A stretch of 64,000 nt of DNA from Escarpia spicata (lineage: Eukaryota; Annelida; Polychaeta; Sabellida; Siboglinidae). Within the stretch, counting starts at the first letter, position 1; the number at the start of each line of letters is the position of its first letter. The translations under genes and the position numbers were made by a program. Below, piece by piece: positions 19,101 through 31,283 of the stretch. The notes beneath the pieces are model-generated. The model worked only from the letters and a program-made list of their open reading frames with translations, had not been told where the DNA came from and made no database searches. The DNA is taken from assembly GCA_963995525.1 (NCBI GenBank), contig OZ023213.1:20993853-21057852 (forward strand). Direction: 5' to 3'.

Positions 19101-19770
19101 GTAAGCCATTTTTCATTGATGGCGGCGGGCGGTAAATAGAAACGATTCTGATGGATGACGTATGTGTTTTCAGCCTGCACTCGATGTGTTCAAACGATCG
19201 AAACGCATTGGTACCTGTTTGTGTAAGACGATTTCGGATTTATGGATAATAGTGACACCGCCCCCTTTGGTGGTAGGACGAGACGTGTGCTTGATGGAAT
19301 ATCCATTTGGTAATCACACTGGCGTCGCTCGAAAGATTTAACCACGTTTCGCATATCGCCATCATATCGAGATGGTTTTCAAGTATATAATCCGCAATGG
19401 CGAGTGTTTTTTTCCCGACACGATTGTGCGTAAACGTAGCATACTCGTACGCCTTGATCGCGCTGCTTATACAATGGTACAGTTATTAAAGTATTACATT
19501 TCGGCTTGGTTGTGGCAACGCCAGTACTCTTGCGTAGTGATCTGTTTTGCGACTTTACGACCGCCACGGTATTTACGTCTCGTAGACGAACGCTTGAAGA
19601 TGCACAGTTGGTGAAGTAGAAGATTCACACAGCAGGTCAGCGGAGATCTGGTATACCTGGTTGCATTGGCGGCTGTTGACAACAACTGTGTCCTAGAACA
19701 ACGCACCACTGATGCCATTGTTGATACACACGCATGCTGAAGTGCATCTTGCGTCACTGCGTATCATCGG
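16195..19770 (-). mobile_element. L2-like LINE (antisense), degenerate and split by a CR1 insertion
   Basis: Read leftwards from about 19.77 kb, the order is APE N-terminal remnants (RKYRGGRKVAKQ), the APE C-terminal half (MGDLNFRID, HTLDVLM, GLSDYF; 18691-19026), and RT motifs (PVSNL, SKLIERVVAKQL, FQSAYR; 18292-18642). It continues with [12 protein letters not shown] (17663-17881), GVPQGPVLGPLL (17317-17568) and the thumb/connection and C-terminal domain (16264-17302). The 3' tail at 16195-16265 is a GCGCTTTAAGCA...GATATTGCGCTTTATAA segment with ATT repeats. Many stops and shifts make it a fossil. The frame breaks at [10 protein letters not shown], exactly where the CR1 fragment sits. Confidence 0.82.
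17812..18300 (-). mobile_element. 5'-truncated CR1-like LINE nested in the L2-like LINE
   Basis: Encodes the last 110 or so residues of the CR1 ORF2 (MLERVQRRATKMIPNL..., EWNRLPADCV) and ends in the AATCTTGTTA octamer-type tail repeated twice. The sequence closely matches 34990-35475. The hexamer GTTATG occurs at both junctions with the host LINE and may be a short target duplication. About 30 bp of unexplained filler precede the 5' truncation point. Confidence 0.85.
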
Positions 19771-20084
19771 CGGTTGCACAAAAGTTGTTCGTGGTCTGGT
19801 GTTATCCAAGAATAGACAACAGCGTCCTGCTTGACAAGTTTGCAACCGGTTCTCAAGGCAAGTGTAGATGAATGTCGATTACAAACCATAACAGTCCGGC
19901 AGCAGTAATCATTTTCAAGTAAAATGTAAACGTCCGAAGTAATGTCTGTACCTCTATACACGCACCTGAGAAATATGAAAAACGTTCCTTGAATTGAAAT
20001 ACGTCAAACTTGTAACAATAAAACAGCTGTGGTGGAATCTACTGCCAAGCACAACACCTGAACACCGTGTTATGCCAGAATATG

Positions 20085-20225
20085 TAAAAATAAAATCGAC
20101 ACATACCTCAGAAGAGCGGGATACTTGTAGATAAAAAAAGTTTGAACTCCCGATAAGCCAAAAGGCTTCCTTGTCCACCTGCCATCTAGAGTTAATTATC
20201 TGCGTGGCAATCTTGTTAAATAACC
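20085..20225 (+). mobile_element. CR1-like LINE 3' end, short fragment
   Basis: Matches the 3' end of the element at 35340-35470 (AAAATCGACACATACCTCAGA, GGCTTCCTTGTCCACCTGCC, then CAATCTTGTTAA). Confidence 0.8.
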
Positions 20226-20264
20226 TGAAGTTATGCGGACGCGGCGTTAAAAAACTGTCAATAA

Positions 20265-20690
20265 CAACACCCATCTTCTGACGTCACAGTTGTGTCAGTT
20301 AAGCAAGCGGAGAAACTGAAGAAAAGTTGAAGTGAAGATACAGCGACATGACACAGCAGCAAACACATTTTAACAGACCTCCCCCGCCCGTCTTCCCATT
20401 TCATCTGTTGAGACGAGATAGGAGGTAGCGCAAGAGACAACGAGAAGACGGTGAAATTGCGGCTGCACAGTGACGAAACATTTTCAACAGCATCCCCCCC
20501 CCATACTCCCCTTCACCCCCAGTCTTCCGATGTCACCAGTCGAGCAGAGGCAGTGGAGAAGCTGAAGTTAGACGGTGCAGCAACAACACAATTTCTGCGA
20601 CTACAGCATTTGATTCGGCTCAGATCGAGAAACCCTCAACTGCACCCGAAGTTAAGCCATCAGACTCACAGAAATGTCTGATTATATCCC
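20265..20690. repeat. dispersed GC-skewed repeat, two partial copies
   Basis: CCCATCTTC-GACGTCAC-like and CCCCC...GTCTTCC-GATGTCACC blocks, followed by GAGCAGAGGCAG.GGAGAAG-type sequence, occur twice here and again near 62940-63060. They belong to the same loosely related family as 14510 and 26390. Confidence 0.4.
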
Positions 20691-20861
20691 CATGAAGTTC
20701 GCAAAGAACTCATTGAGGCTCACACAACACTTCCAATTATACACCTACCAACTCCACCTCCTTCACTGCAACATCAAGACGTCTCTGGATGCAGTTTTGT
20801 TCTTTGTGCGACAAATAGTGGCGCCACATCATTTGACTTACTTGACTTAGGGTTCTTGCCG

Positions 20862-21251
20862 GATATCCAGGCGTACAGGTCATACCACATCCTCTATAAT
20901 CGCCTTCCAGGTGAGGCGGTCAACGGCCAGCTGCTCGGCACTCTCAAGCATGAGGCCCAGGTCATCCAAATCGTGCTGAACACAGTCGATCCATCGAAGG
21001 CGTGGACGCCCACGGCGCCGTTTCCAGCCGATGTGTTGTGGGTGGAATTGGTATAATAGAGCGGCAGGGTAGTTTGGTGCCATACATTGCAGGTGGCCGA
21101 ACCATCGAAGGCGTCGCTGGGTGATGAGTATTGATGCATGCTTCTGACCGGCACATTCCATGATCGTGTTATTGCTGATATTGACCCACTTTATGTTGGC
21201 GAGGCGTCGGAGGCTGTTCATGGCGAAAGCATCGATTTTCTTGGCAAGCAT
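20862..21251 (-). mobile_element. LINE reverse-transcriptase C-terminal fragment
   Basis: Encodes the C-terminal region of a LINE ORF2: LRRLANIKWVN, RRLRWFGHLQCM, RRRGRPRLRWID and a final DRLTWKAII. This pattern closes RT proteins of several clades (I/Nimb-like); the clade cannot be fixed from this piece. Confidence 0.75.
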
Positions 21252-21499
21252 CGATTTTCTTGGCAGATCACGTCATCACGGGGCTTGCTTAATCAAGACT
21301 AGAATAAAATGCTTGTAGTTAGAACAGATGACACCACTGCTACTAGCAGTCCACGGACAGCCGTCTCAGATCTGCTGAACTGGGATGAAACGTAAGAAAG
21401 TTCATTCCAGCACGACACAGACGCCTACAAACAATCATAGTAGTTGTTATAGATCTAGGCTCTCCATGCATAATCTTTGCGCATCAACTTTGTCAAACA

Positions 21500-21606
21500 C
21501 CCACACACAAACGCACAAACGCACATCCGCGCTCACACACGCACGCACGCATACACGCACACACACACGCACGCACGCACGCACGCACGCACGCACACAC
21601 ACGCAC
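21500..21606 (+). repeat. (CA)n/(CGCA)n microsatellite
   Basis: Runs of CACA and CGCACGCA. Apparent Cys/Val or Thr/His ORFs on both strands here are artefacts. Confidence 0.95.
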
Positions 21607-21689
21607 AAGACCCCTTCTATTCCCTGAATTAATGGCATACAGCCTCCCCGAAAACATTGACATTGTGACCAGAGGAGGAACAATTATTA

Positions 21690-22250
21690 TACAGAATTGA
21701 TAAAGCGCTCTTTTTATACATAAAAGCCTGCTCAAAAGCGCTGTATACAATCAATAGAATAATCATGGACAGTAAAAACAAAGCATAAAAAAAGATAGCA
21801 TGAGAAAAAAAAAATTCAGAAGGTTGGATATAATAAGATGAATATATATATATACTGTTTTAAAATGTAATAAAAACTGACTAGAAATAGTTAAGCACAA
21901 AAATTGGCCAGGAACAAATGTGTTTTAGCAGCCTCTTTAGAGTGTTCAATGTTTTTGCTTCACGAATGTGAGCCAGTAGCGCATTCCACAACTTGGCTGC
22001 TGAACACTGACATTTTCATTCTCCGCAAGTAACTGTTCTAGCCCTTGGAACTTCAAATGTCACTGAATCCATGGATCGCTGCGTTCTTCTTGATTTGTAC
22101 ACATTCAGCACGTCCGATATACATCATGGAACCTGTCCATGTAGGGATTTATATGTGTGCATCAGGATTTTAAATTGCACATGATAGTATTGCATAGTAC
22201 GATAGTATTAGGAGAAGGTCAAATATATTAAGTACGTCGGGCACTTGAGC
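21690..22250 (-). mobile_element. LINE 3' untranslated region and tail (antisense)
   Basis: The tail near 21690-21745 reads, on the minus strand, TACAGCGCTTTTGAGCA...AGCGCTTTAT, the same tail type as the L2-like LINE at 16195 and the SINEs. Behind it is typical LINE C-terminal/3'UTR sequence (GCGCATTCCACAACTTGG on the plus strand). Confidence 0.55.
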
Positions 22251-22318
22251 CATCTTTGCAACTAAATATATCCAGATCAGGAAGACAATAACATGAAAAC
22301 GAACTAAGAACACTTGTT

Positions 22319-22640
22319 TTGAAATCTAGGCCTATACTTTCATGCAAGATCAAGCAACAGCGGTTCATTGTAACGGTGGATTCTCTGCTGCTGCACGGAT
22401 GCGAGTCTTGGACACTAACAAAGACACCCAGAACACAACTAGATGGATGTTTTACAAGTATGTTGCAAGCCATATTCAACATTAACGGTGAAAACACGTG
22501 TCACTTGTATAAAGATACAAACGGAATTACTCAGAAGATCCAAGAAATAAGGGTGAGATTTGCTGGACACTGTTGTAGACATAAATATTAAATAATGATT
22601 GCATCCAAGACCATCCCGTTGCAGCAAACACATGGAAGAA
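22319..22640 (+). mobile_element. LINE reverse-transcriptase C-terminal fragment
   Basis: Encodes LLLHGCESWTLTKTPRTQLDG, QAIFNIN, HLYKDTNGITQKI and RVRFAGHC. This is the conserved C-terminal stretch of Nimb/RTE-like ORF2 proteins. It is probably related to the LINE at 27 kb, whose own 3' half is missing. Confidence 0.75.
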
Positions 22641-22649
22641 CAACACAGG

Positions 22650-24180
22650 ACAGCGTGGGGACATGAAGAAGACTAGAGTTTGGAAAGAGAGTTCGACCCG
22701 AGTGACCGACATGAGTGAAGTGAGATAGTAGGCCCTTATACGTCGGTAGCACACTATTATAACAAACCAGACATTGCTCCCTGGTTCTCGTAATTGGTGT
22801 TGGCAAATTGAAATTGTGATGTCACGTACGTCTTGAAGTGAGCCACCTTTGCACTGACTGTTTATTCGTGCCTGCTGGCCCCGCTGTAATATATACACTT
22901 GTGTATTGGACCGTGTGTCTGACAATATTGCCGCATTCAACAAATCAACAGCTGTAATTGAGTTACCGCCAGGAACAAACAGCTAGACGTGAATAACCGC
23001 ATCGTTTTCACTGGAAATGGCACCGTTGGCCTAAGTGGTCATTAGTTGGTTAATTCTCAGTTCGCTGACATAAGCCGAACACACACAATGTGGCGTGATT
23101 GTAACATATCGTGACTCGACTATGTAACGAGAGTGTGGTAACTCTATACGTTTATTGACGGCTTGCCGCTAATCGCGTGCATGCGCAGTTAGAGCAAGCA
23201 CGAACACTACACCTCCCTTTCTTTCAAAGACATGTTAACTGTACTGCTAAAACAAAATGTATGATCTTTCAATTAATAAATAGTTAATAAATGTGAACGT
23301 GTACTTATGCAATTGTACAATTTACCAAGTAAGTTCGTATTTATAAAGGTCCACGTCTGCTTCCATTTTCTGTCAATTATTCACACTTCTAATTAAAGCT
23401 CAAATTACTGAAATTATTAAACAATTAATGTCTTTGGTATTATGTGCTTCCTCGAAACTAAGATGTAAAGTTCAACTTCTTCTTGCGAACAACTCTTCGT
23501 GCGCGAACTACTACTAAAACACATATAAAGTTAAATAGACTGTAGGGTAGACTATCTGCCGTCTTGAACTAAACAACTACGGGTCACTCAGGGATTATTC
23601 TATCCTGGTGGGACTGGAACGTCTCAGTCACGACGTTTGCCCTTCGGTTAACCTGGCCATAGTTCACAAGTCCATGCGTCTTGTTGACTTGCTCACACAA
23701 CGACTACGGGTCACAATTCCGGTGGGGGGCGACGGGTAAGTAACGGGCGCACTGCGAACGCTAGACGCGGCTTGTGATTCTTCAGGGCTGCTGCTGTTTG
23801 AGTAACTCCCAGATTAGCATTTGTTGGTCAGGCTCGCTCACGGCATATTTCTGGCCTGACTCTGGGGTATACCCGTTCCGCTCCGAACGTTGACAGTGGC
23901 AGGTGTCTTCTGTTGCGTCTGTGCTTTTTCCCGTTCCATTCAACGACATGCGATCGAGGAGCTTGATGTTGGCTTACAACATTGGCGTGTAGCTATTTCT
24001 TGGAGCTCGGAAATGGAGCCAACCTCATTGGATTTCCTGGCAGATGTACAGGGAGATCACTGTCGAACTTCCGGTCGTGATAGTAACGCTGGTTCTCTTT
24101 GTCCCGGTTCAGGCTGTGTACGTCTTACTTTTGTCACGTCGTAGGCAGTTAGCTTTAGAAGCTCTCTGGCGATCGGCAAT
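22650..24180. other. no gene recognised
   Basis: AT-rich to mixed sequence without convincing ORFs, tRNAs or named repeats. The stretch before 24180 may contain the decayed 3' end (LTR side) of the antisense Gypsy element. Confidence 0.4.
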
Positions 24181-24184
24181 TTGT

Positions 24185-26060
24185 TTCTAGCCTGCGACTC
24201 ATGCACAGCTAGGCTGGTGACACATTGCAGCTTTCTAGCGGCGTAATGCGGTAATCTAGCAAGGCCAAGTGTTTAACTGTACACTTTCGCCAAAGTCGTT
24301 TCACAATCTGTACCACTCTTTCTGCCTCATCGTTCGACTGTGAGAAGGCAGGCGATGACGTGCAATGTTCGATCTGGCAGTCTTTGCAGAATAGCGCATA
24401 TTCGCGAGACGAGAACTGAGTCGCATTGTCACATCTCAATTTTTCTGCAATACCGTGTCGACTCATTTGTGACTTGAGGGCATCAAGCGTTGTTGCGCTG
24501 CTCAAATTCTCGAGTTTGTCGACATCCATGTACTTAGAATAGTAATCCACAGTGACCAACTAGTTATTTCGTTCCCACTCGAAAATGTCCGCAGCTACCT
24601 CAATCCAAGGCAGATCGGGTGTTTTCGTTAGCCTGAGCGTTTCGGTTCGTTGCTTATTCTAGTTCGTATTACACGCAGCGCAATCACTCACGAGAGTTTC
24701 GATTTGTTGCGTCATCCCTGGCCTGTATAGTGCTTCCCGTGCTCGCTGCTTGCATTCCGTTATGCCCATGCGCGACTCGTGTATTTGTGCAAGCATGTTT
24801 GGCCTCATGCATGGCGGCACCACGATTATCATACCTTTGTACACTACACCGTCAGATACGGAGAGTTCGTCACATATTGTCCAGTACATTCTGATTGTGT
24901 GCGGTGTTTCCTGCTATGTATCTGGCCAGCCCTTGAGGATCATAGCGTGTAGCTCGTTCAGGTAATTGGTTGTGTAGGAGGACTCCTCCTAGTCCGTTGC
25001 TACTCGCATCACACTGTATTGTGACATCTTCTGTCACATCGTAATACGCCAACACCGGCGCACTGCAACAAAGTTACTTCAGCTCTTCGAAGCTTCTCTG
25101 TTGTGGTTTGCCTCAGTAAAAATCGACGTCTCGTTTCATCACATCCCGAAGTGGAGCGTCCACTGTACTCATGTTTGGGATTAATTTCGACAACAAAGCT
25201 CTTATAACAATGGTTTCTGGTATATATGTACGATGTAGTACTGTACCTTAACGCAATTGTTGTGTACCGAGTTGGGAGTGTGACACAACCTTCTACCTTA
25301 ATTGGGTGACGAGTGTACCATTTGAACTTGCGAGCGGTCTTTATGATTGGGTGATTGCAGTGCATATCTGTGTACACGTTGTACGGCATCAGAGATTTCG
25401 TAGCGCCGGTGACTATCTGCATTTGGATGTGTGTTCCGTTTACACCTGTGCTTTCCCACCAGTCGCCGTCCGTATCGGTGATGGTATTGATCAGATGTGC
25501 GTCGCCGTCATCATCTGATTGCTCAAAGCCACACATGTCCTCAACTATGTGGGCGCTCGCCTTGTTGCGGCACATCGACGCAAAATGTCCCGTCTTATGA
25601 CAGTAGTGGTACTTGCTGTCCTTAGCGGGGCAACGTTCGTGCGATTTGTTGTACCCGCATTTCTGACATTTCCGTTGAGCCTGGTATCGCGCTTTCTGTT
25701 TAGCATGGTCTTTGCGGAATCTGGACTGTGATCAGTTCCTCGAACGTCCAGGTATCCTCGGTTTCCCCCGACCTTCAATGTTCACGGCATGAATTGTGGG
25801 GGTCTTCATCGACGTTTATTGCGCGCATAATTTCCTGGGACGTCTCGTAGGTCTGGCCAATATTCATGGCCATGTTTAGAGTCAGTTTGTATCCTTTCTC
25901 TAGACATTTCACGCAGACCGCGGCTTGCGATGATCTCAGAATAATTGCATCTCTGAGCATGCGGTCGTCTTCAGCATAGCCACAATCTTTCACAAGAATT
26001 CGGAGATCCGTGACAAAGTTGTCAAACTTTTCACCTGGATCTTGTTAACGTCGGTTGAAA
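24185..26060 (-). pseudogene. Gypsy-type LTR retrotransposon remnant lacking the RT core
   Basis: Read leftwards from 26.06 kb: gag (DRMLRDAIILRS, TLNMAMNIGQTYETS), then in shifted frames a CCHC zinc-knuckle pair. A retropepsin region follows (QMQIVTGATKSLMP, where the catalytic Asp of DTGA is Val), then FVVEINP. It then jumps to RNase H (VTIQCDASSNGLGGVLL, about 25000), the integrase zinc region (SDCAACN) and the integrase core (VTVDYYSKYMDV, LRCDNATQF, AFSQSNDEAERVV). The palm motifs expected between protease and RNase H are absent, so several hundred codons have been deleted. Stops and shifts are common. LTRs cannot be paired. Confidence 0.82.
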
Positions 26061-26249
26061 GTGACAGTTGCGCGGATTTGGTTTGTCATCGGTGCGACAT
26101 ACTACCAACATTCCTTGTCTACATTAGCCGCTTGCCAATTCATGCAGGAGTTTTCACCGGCGTTTGCTGTGTCGACAGCTATCGTTCTCCGGTAACCAAA
26201 CACTCACTGCGTGTCGTTGACGTGCACCGTCGTGGAGTCAGTGGTAATT

Positions 26250-26740
26250 CTAGTCGCTGCTTCTTCCGCGCCTATGATAATATACGCCATAATATGGCAG
26301 GCCGATAATGTGCATTGTGCAGGATGTTAGAAGGTGATTCAGTTTTAGTGTATCGTAATTAATTAATACAGTAATAATATGCACTGGCGCGGGAACGAAA
26401 TTAATATTGGAGGAGCGGAGCTTCAGCACCACTCCGCTCCGCTGTCGGATCATTACATCGGAAGACGGGGAGGGAGTGCTGTTGGAATGTTTTCGCCGCC
26501 GCACTGCCGTAATTTAAGCTTCTCCGCTGTCTCAGCTCTCGACTGATGACATCAGAAGAAGGGGGTTAGATTGAATGTTGAATATTTTATATGGCGACGT
26601 TCAACATTATCGAAGCTCACCACAAACCTCCAATTGCATCCCTTGAATCTCGCCAAAACCCACATTTAGGCTCATATTGACTCGGGGTGGTACATTCCAG
26701 GTGGGGCAGCTGCTCCTTCCCCCTGTTTCCGCGCCTACGA
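26250..26740. repeat. dispersed repeat family copy with GCGCGGGAAC-type ends
   Basis: Contains CGCTGTCGGATCATTACATCGGAAG, GATGACATCAGAAG and CTCACCACAAACCTCCAATTGCA-type blocks shared with 14510-14830 and 62690-63120. TTCCGCGCCTA.GATAATATA occurs at both sides (about 26262 and 26727), matching the inverted GGCGCGGGAAC at 37130 and hinting at element boundaries. Confidence 0.5.
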
Positions 26741-26748
26741 TAATATAT

Positions 26749-26855
26749 ACTTAGTACCGCGTATATGGCCCTATCGGTCTGCCATACACGTACCACATCA
26801 ACGACGCCACACGGCGTATTATGGCTGGCCAATAGGGTCATAAACGCGGTAATAA
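26749..26855. repeat. imperfect long inverted repeat (hairpin)
   Basis: Arms of about 42 bp around CCGCGTATATGGCCCTAT and its inverted partner ATAGGGTCATAAACGCGG, separated by about 25-35 nt. Probably a tiny foldback element. Confidence 0.6.
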
Positions 26856-27039
26856 GTTGTCCGCTATGCTAACAGGGGTTCGCTATGGTTCCTTGGTACA
26901 ATACGCACACCTCTATTTGTAATGTATTATGGTATTACATTAGTTTACATATATAGGGTAATTACATATTACTGATTCCAAGACTATTAAGCGGGATGGG
27001 TATGAGGATAAGCTCTCACTACCTATTAAGTGCCTCAAC

Positions 27040-29370
27040 GGTGTGCGTCTCGTAAAGCCTCTAACAGCCCAATCCAGCTCCTGGCCTTCACATGACGGAA
27101 TTGTTCTTTACTGACAGAAGAAGGGGCAGAGGCGGATATCTGGCGCCTTAAAAGTTAAAATCAGACGCTTCGGGCAGATGGGACTCGTTAACCTTGACAG
27201 GTCGCATGTCTAGGAGAAGGTAAACTCTTGTTCCAAACCTTCGCGGCCTTGCGGCTATACCTTCACATGCATGGGAAAGGCTAAGTTAGAAAATCCTGAC
27301 AACAAATCCGGAGTGGGAGACACGAAGGCAATCCGATGATGTGTTCAACTTCCTTTTGGTAGCTCCTGCGACGGCACTGGTGCCAAACTGTATCAGCTCT
27401 GGCTGTTCCTTTGGATACACCAATGACGTGGAGAGGGGGACTTGCTGCATGGGCAAACACTGGCCCTCCATATCAACTTGCCCAGACTTGTGCCTTGGAG
27501 AGGACACTCCAGCTTCACCTCACGGTGTAGATAAAACACGGGAAGCAGCAGTTTACCGGTTATAAGCCTCCTGCTCGATTGGCGTGGAGTGTGGCGCCAG
27601 GGGTTGCTTCCGACGGTGGGAGAGATCTACAGATCTCACTGGATAGCTACCGTCCGCCTCAAGCTGGGCAGCTCCAAGCCAGCAAGGTGTTGTCTCGCCA
27701 CAGTTCACCTGCCTCACTGGTTGCGCGGGGCTTAGGGTTTTGTAGCCTGAAGAGTGGACTGAAATCCCTGCACCAAGCAACACAAGACAGAGTACAAAAC
27801 AGACAATGAAAAGGAAAACGGACCGGAACCGGAAAAGGAAATCGTCTATGAAGTTGGGATGCTGGAACATTCGCACTATGACGACAGGCATCTCACAGGA
27901 CCTCCATGACATCAGTGACGCCCGAAAGACTGCAGTCATTAACAACGAGCTCAAAAGGTTTGATGTCGACATCGCCACACTCCAAGTAACACGCCTGGCC
28001 GAATCAGGGTCTTTGAGGAAAAGGGACCACACGTTCTATTGGCAAGGCAAGGGACTCGACGATACAAGAGAGCAGGGCGTAGGCTTTGCAGTCAAGAACA
28101 AACTGATAGGGATGATAGAGCCTGACGGAAACGGATCTGAAATACTCGTCTCGCTCCGTCTTCAAACGTCTGACGGCCCTGTCAACATAATCAATGTGTA
28201 TGCGGCAACCATGTACTCAACAACAGAAGCCAAAGATGAGTTTTATGGAAACCTGGATTTCATCATCAGCCACATACCGCCACAGAAACACCTGCTGCTG
28301 TTGGGTGACTTCAACGCAAGGGTGGGAGCCGATCATGTCGCCTGGCCAGTCAGTTGGGACATCACGGAGTCGGCAAGATAAATTAGTGTGGACAGCAACT
28401 TCTTTAGTTGTGCTCCAATTCGACCTCTGCATCACCAACTCCTTCTTTCAGACGAAGCCCCGACACAATACATCTTGGAGACACCCCCGATGAAAGCACT
28501 GGCATCAGCAGTCTTTGAAAAGAAGAAGTCACGGAAGACAAATGATTGGTTCGAGGTTAACTGCAGTGTCATGACTTCAGTTATCGAGGCCAAGCGCGCA
28601 GACCTTGAATAACACAAGCGCTCACCCAGCCAAGCAACCCTCCAGGTACTCCGAACAGCCAGAAGCAAAGTCCAGCAGACTGCTAGGCGTTGTGCGAACG
28701 AATACTGGCACCATATATGCAAGGACATACAAGGGTCAGCTAATACAGGCAACACTGTCAAGTCAGCCGTATGCCATACTCAGTGAAAGACAACTCCCCT
28801 AAGGTCCTCCACAGGCAAGCAGATCCATGACAGGAAAAATCTAATGGAGAGGTGGGTAGGGTACTGAGAGAATGCTGTCACCAGCTCAGCCATGGGTGGC
28901 ATAGAATATCTACCCATTTTAATGGAGCTGGACGAGGAACTAACCATCGACGAACTCAGCAAGGCTATTGACAACCTCTCCAGTAGAAAAGCACCTAGAG
29001 GCGATGGAATTCCACCCGAAATCATCAAGTGCGGCAAGAGAACCTTACTCAAACCCCTACACGTACTTCTTTGTTAGTGCTGGAGTGAAGGGGCCATGCC
29101 GCAAGACACGAGGGACGCCAACATCGTCACGCTATACAAAAAACAAAGGAGACATGAGTGATTGTAAAAATTACAGAGGCATCTCACTCCTGGGGTTAGT
29201 TGGCAAGTTGTTTGATCGTGTCTTCCTGAACAGACTACACATACTCGCTGACAGATTCTACCCAGAATTTTCAGTGTGGCTTCAGAGCAAATAGATCAAC
29301 TAGTGACATGATCTTTTCGCTTCGACAGTTACATGTGAAGTGCAGGGAACAGAAGAAGGTGTCAACTTCG
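27040..29370 (+). mobile_element. APE-RT LINE (Nimb/RTE-like), 3' half missing
   Basis: A leader-like region from about 27040 precedes an endonuclease frame (27806-28381). The frame carries KLGCWNIRTM, GVGFAVKNKL, NIINVYAAT and LLLLGDFNARVG, the APE strand, Y/T and D-N motifs. The frame then breaks repeatedly: the rest of the endonuclease is around 28390-28500, and the RT fingers are ELSKAIDNLSSRKAPRGDGI (28892-29077) and NYRGISLLGLVGKLFDRVFLNR (29160-29294). Homology fades at about 29370, before the catalytic YADD box. It is clearly a pseudogene. Confidence 0.8.
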
Positions 29371-29834
29371 ATTGAGAACAAGATCTAACAAAAAAACTAC
29401 GAGTGGAACTACAGGGGGAAGGACGTGATCGTTCGCCGTGCCACTGCAATGTCTCGTACCTTCGCACATTTTTAGGGAGTCAAAAATCGGGTGGTGTTCT
29501 GAGACACCCCGTAGATACAGTGATGTTATTAGGAATACGCTGAATTTTAGTACAAACGTAGTCAGAAAAGTGGAGAAGATGATCACATAGAAAACAAATG
29601 TACTAGAATTCTAAATATCAACTTTATGAGAAATCTCGCTTAATTATTACTAACTCCTAAATATGTGAAGTGATCGCATATCCAATGGGTCATGGGTTCA
29701 GTTGGTGTATTATTATTATATAGGCAACTATGCACGTACCGCAGGAAAACGACATTGTTAGCATTTGGAACATTACAAATAATTATGTATATCCATGAAT
29801 TACAATAGACTGTGACCCCCTTTCTCCGTACCAA

Positions 29835-30420
29835 ATGGCTTTGTTTACAGACACAAGCCGTCAAACGAGCTACTGCAAGCAAGACGATAGTGCAACTGAG
29901 AAGTATATTCGCAGCATTTGGGTTACCACGCGAGACAACAGACCTCGGTTCGCTTGCGAGGAATTTTTTCGTTTCGTGAGGTTGAATGACGTCAAGCATA
30001 TACTGTGTCCAGATTACCACCCGGCGACGAACGGCCTCGCGGAGAGGAATGTCGAAACATTCAAGAAGATGCTTGCAAAATCGAACAGCCAGCTACCATT
30101 GCAGCAACGTCTGTCGGACATACTGCTCCAGTACCGAAACATACCGCATTCACTTACAATAAAACGCCGTCAGAGTTGTACCTGAACCGAGCGCCACGCA
30201 CCAGACTTGCGATGTCGAAACTCAGTCTCGAAGCAGTAGTGCAAGATCGGCAATTAAAGCAGAAACAACAGCATGTTGGAGCTCTTTCACGCCTTCGCAA
30301 GTTCGACGTCTACTAGAGAGTGAGAGTCAGAAACATGACATGAGGAATGGAGAAGTGGACACTGGAACGGTGGTAAGAGTTTTAGGGCCACTAACAATAT
30401 TTGGTTAGACTGCCAGGAAA
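29835..30420 (+). pseudogene. Gypsy-type integrase fragment
   Basis: Encodes the second half of an integrase core: TTRDNRPRFACEEFFRFV, LCPDYHPATNGLAERNVETF and LQYRNIPHS, then after a shift TPSELYLNRAPRTRL. The glutamate-containing GLAERNV block and the DN of the second catalytic Asp are visible; the first Asp lies upstream and is lost. Downstream to 31 kb is AT-rich sequence that could include an LTR, but I cannot pair one. Confidence 0.8.
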
Positions 30421-31283
30421 CAGGAGGCGATCCGTTCATGTGGACCACATGGTCGCGAATGATGACCACCCAGCTACACCTGGAGGTTAGAGCGATGTCG
30501 CGACTGCACCTCCCATTGTCGTGACATCCGAGACAGAGCCTGTGGTGGTCGATCCAGAGGACAAACAGAAAAAGCACCCAATGCTAAGGCACCTAACATG
30601 TTAGGGTCACCAACACCGACTGTCATTCAGTCGCCAGCTGCTATCAGGCGTTCATCACGAGCTATCAAACCTGTTAAGTTGAATTTGTGATTATCCACCC
30701 AGATAGTGCAATCGAGGCTGTATTTGGCGGAGATAGATCGTAGAAATTGGTGGTGTAAAAAAGTGGATAAACAAGTGGAATTACTGATTGATAAGTATTA
30801 TTTTTGCCTTAATATCATTCATAAAGTTGCAATAAACATATATTGAGTAGCAGTTATGCTTAAAGTTAGTTAGTTAAAGTATTTTAGAACACCTTAGTAT
30901 AGTGAGTGATAATAGGGTAACTCACTTAGGCGGCTTAGCCTTCGATAAGTTGTACACAAGATTTAACAAACCTGATTATGTGGTAGAATATATATAGGAG
31001 ATAAAGTAACAACCATCAAACTATATTTTGATTAGGTAGCATTGTTGTTAAAATTAAGCAAGGGCGATAGTCGGGCGGCGTAACCTAAATAAGTAAAGCA
31101 GCCTAACATAACGTAATTGATTGTATTTAAATTAGGTCACTACCGGTGATGTTAGCGTTCGTGTTAGGATAAATAGTCGGCTGTGTAATTGAAATTTGTA
31201 ACCTAAAGTGTGCTGTAGTACACAGGAAACAGTCTTTATAAAGACTAAGTTAGTTAAGTTATTAAATAAATTCTGATCGGGGT

